A stretch of DNA of 64,000 nucleotides from Pedobacter sp. Leaf250 (GTDB lineage Bacteria > Bacteroidota > Bacteroidia > Sphingobacteriales > Sphingobacteriaceae), in the NCBI RefSeq assembly GCF_920984735.1, contig NZ_CAKLBU010000007.1, positions 148,545 to 212,544 of the forward strand, given 5' to 3'. The notes under the pieces were generated by a model that saw only the letters and a list, made by a program, of their open reading frames with translations, was not told the DNA's origin and made no database searches. A program made the translations under genes and the position numbers. Positions within the stretch are counted from its first letter, which is position 1; every line of letters begins with the position of its first letter. Positions 62,973 through 64,000 of this stretch are shown in pieces.

Positions 62973-63462
62973 CGAATATCCGATTTGGGGCGAAACCTAC
63001 ATCAGCAAAGTTGATGGTGATATTATTGAAATTTTAGAAGAACAGGTTTTTAGCATTCAGGCACTTTTTGAACGTAATAAAGAGAAAGAGAACTTTGCTT
63101 ATGCCAAAGGTAAATGGACTTTGAAAGAAATGCTTGGCCACATTATTGATTGCGAACGCATTTTTGTTTATCGAATGACAGCATTCGCCAGAAACGAAAC
63201 GCAGCCTTTACCAGGTTTTGAAGAGGATGATTATGTTGCAAACGCCCGTTTTAGCGAGCGCAACTTCGAAGATATGATTGAAGAATTTTCAGTGCTTCGG
63301 AAGGCAAATCTATATTTTTTTAAAAGTTTGAATGAAGCAGAGTTAAACAGAAAAGGTGTAGCATCGAACAGAGAAGTAAATGTAAAATCAATTTTATTTA
63401 TAGCTGCCGGCCACATCATTCATCATCTTGGAGTTTTAAAAGAGCGTTATCATGTGGTTTAA
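62953..63462 (+). CDS. DinB-family metalloprotein
   Basis: 169 residues, four-helix DinB/YfiT-like bundle. Metal-ligand histidines are likely those in LGHIIDCERIFVYRM (near residue 60) and GHIIHHLGVLKERYH (near 155). Members include thiol-dependent transferases; the specific reaction is unknown. It overlaps both neighbours (20 nt with the kinase, 11 nt with the thioesterase), so all three are translated from one message. Confidence 0.88.
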   Translation: MNRPQPNEYPIWGETYISKVDGDIIEILEEQVFSIQALFERNKEKENFAYAKGKWTLKEMLGHIIDCERIFVYRMTAFARNETQPLPGFEEDDYVANARFSERNFEDMIEEFSVLRKANLYFFKSLNEAELNRKGVASNREVNVKSILFIAAGHIIHHLGVLKERYHVV

Positions 63463-63874
63463 AAATTTTACTGTTGAAGATTTGAATGGCCGTCCGAAAA
63501 ACCATATTGGTGCTTTATTGGGCATTCAATTTACCGAAATTGGCGTAGATTTTATTGAGGGTACTATGCCTGTTGATGAAAGAACACATCAGCCTGCAGG
63601 CATTTTACATGGCGGTGCATCAGTAGTATTGGCCGAAACACTCGGAAGCATTGCATCCTACATGTTAATTGATCCTGAAAAGTATGTTGCTGTTGGCTTA
63701 GAGGTTAACGCCAATCACCTACGCCCTGTAAAAACAGGTTTGGTAAGGGGGATTTGTAAGCCCATTCATATTGGCGCTAAAACTCACATTTGGGACATTA
63801 AGATATATAACGATCGTGGTAAAATGAGTTGTGTAAGCAGGCTAACTGTTGCTGTAATCAATAAACCCACCTGA
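63452..63874 (+). CDS. Hotdog-fold acyl-CoA thioesterase (PaaI/MenI-like)
   Basis: 140 residues. The hotdog signature is GILHGGASVVLAETLGSIAS (near residues 50-69), with catalytic Glu in the helix, followed by VGLEVNANHLRPVK. Similar proteins hydrolyse 1,4-dihydroxy-2-naphthoyl-CoA (MenI) or phenylacetyl-CoA derivatives. The futalosine genes in this window make a MenI role doubtful unless both pathways exist. Last gene of the kinase-DinB operon. Confidence 0.88.
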   Translation: MWFKNFTVEDLNGRPKNHIGALLGIQFTEIGVDFIEGTMPVDERTHQPAGILHGGASVVLAETLGSIASYMLIDPEKYVAVGLEVNANHLRPVKTGLVRGICKPIHIGAKTHIWDIKIYNDRGKMSCVSRLTVAVINKPT

Positions 63875-63884
63875 TACAATACTG

Positions 63885-63932
63885 CAGATTACGCCGATTA
63901 TGTAGAAAATCTGCAAGAGTAGGCGTAATCTG
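63885..63932. repeat. Intergenic repeat with competing inverted repeats
   Basis: CAGATTACGCC (63885-63895) is complementary to GGCGTAATCTG (63922-63932). GCAGATT (63884-63890) can instead pair with AATCTGC (63908-63914), so two exclusive hairpins are possible. No T tract follows. Confidence 0.5.
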
Positions 63933-63954
63933 TGGGTCTTTCGATGAAAGACAA

Positions 63955-64000
63955 CTATTTTGAAGCTTCCCGATCCAACCATTTCTTTTCAATTACGTAA
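63955..64000 (-). CDS. C-terminal end of an unidentified gene (cut by right edge)
   Basis: On the minus strand the last bases read YVIEKKWLDREASK followed by TAG at 63957-63955. The composition is protein-like and the frame is open to the edge, but 15 codons are too few to name it. Confidence 0.4.
   Translation of the reverse strand, partial: YVIEKKWLDREASK

Noticed and set aside
1..64000. CRISPR array, tRNA, rRNA, insertion sequence or prophage
   Set aside because: No regularly spaced repeats, no tRNA-like GGTTCGAATCC context in the gaps, no transposase, integrase or phage structural gene was seen by reading; a tRNA scan was not run.

Overview
The window looks like a chromosomal segment of a Bacteroidetes bacterium of the Sphingobacteriaceae type (Pedobacter-like). 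Evidence: AT-rich sequence, several promoters of the Bacteroidetes form (TTG/TTTG, about 17-23 nt, then TANNTTTG), a type IX secretion client next to a PorP/SprF protein, futalosine-pathway genes, a groESL operon without CIRCE, and many short intergenic repeats. The genus is inferred from gene content only. No rRNA, tRNA, CRISPR array, insertion sequence or prophage was seen.

Layout. 1-8 kb: fabD (cut by the left edge), folE and a QueD/PTPS-like gene on the minus strand, mqnB-mqnD on plus, an OmpR-type regulator with its kinase, a DUF3127 protein with an SSB-like tail, and a THUMP rRNA methyltransferase. 8-13 kb: a peptide-export locus with a C39 peptidase ABC exporter, a HlyD adaptor, two small double-glycine leader peptides and a divergent XRE regulator. 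13-17 kb: an HD hydrolase, an unknown membrane protein, a radical SAM/DUF4130 pair linked to DNA metabolism, and a PhoR-like kinase with a Pho-box-like repeat. 17-22 kb: miaB, a sigma-54 activator, lptE, a TPR-like gene and secG. 22-25 kb: an ECF sigma factor, small His-rich proteins, a half-glycosyltransferase and an Hsp20. 25-29 kb: DUF4197, a beta-propeller lipoprotein and groES-groEL.

29-37 kb: a 1971-residue PKD adhesin with a type B T9SS sorting domain, PorP/SprF and MgtC. 37-42 kb: an RDD protein, sdaA, an AEC transporter and a DEAD-box helicase, separated by repeat-rich gaps. 42-46 kb: an ECF sigma/anti-sigma-like pair and the DUF47-PiT phosphate operon behind a Pho-box-like repeat. 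46-52 kb: two tandem AsmA-like proteins, LemA and DUF3137. 52-59 kb: a minus-strand signalling block (two hybrid kinases, two single-domain receivers, CheR, CheB) with no chemoreceptor or flagellar gene. 59-64 kb: a zinc metallopeptidase, gltX, an overlapping kinase-DinB-thioesterase operon, and the end of one more minus-strand gene.

The best candidate for an undescribed system is the 8.1-12.8 kb locus. Its two precursor peptides have consensus GG leaders and are paralogous over 25 ungapped residues, with terminators separating each peptide gene from the next gene. A second notable signal is one Pho-box architecture (TTAACAT-N4-TTAACAT, then 8 nt, then a -7 element) in front of both the phosphate transporter operon and the distant PhoR-like kinase.
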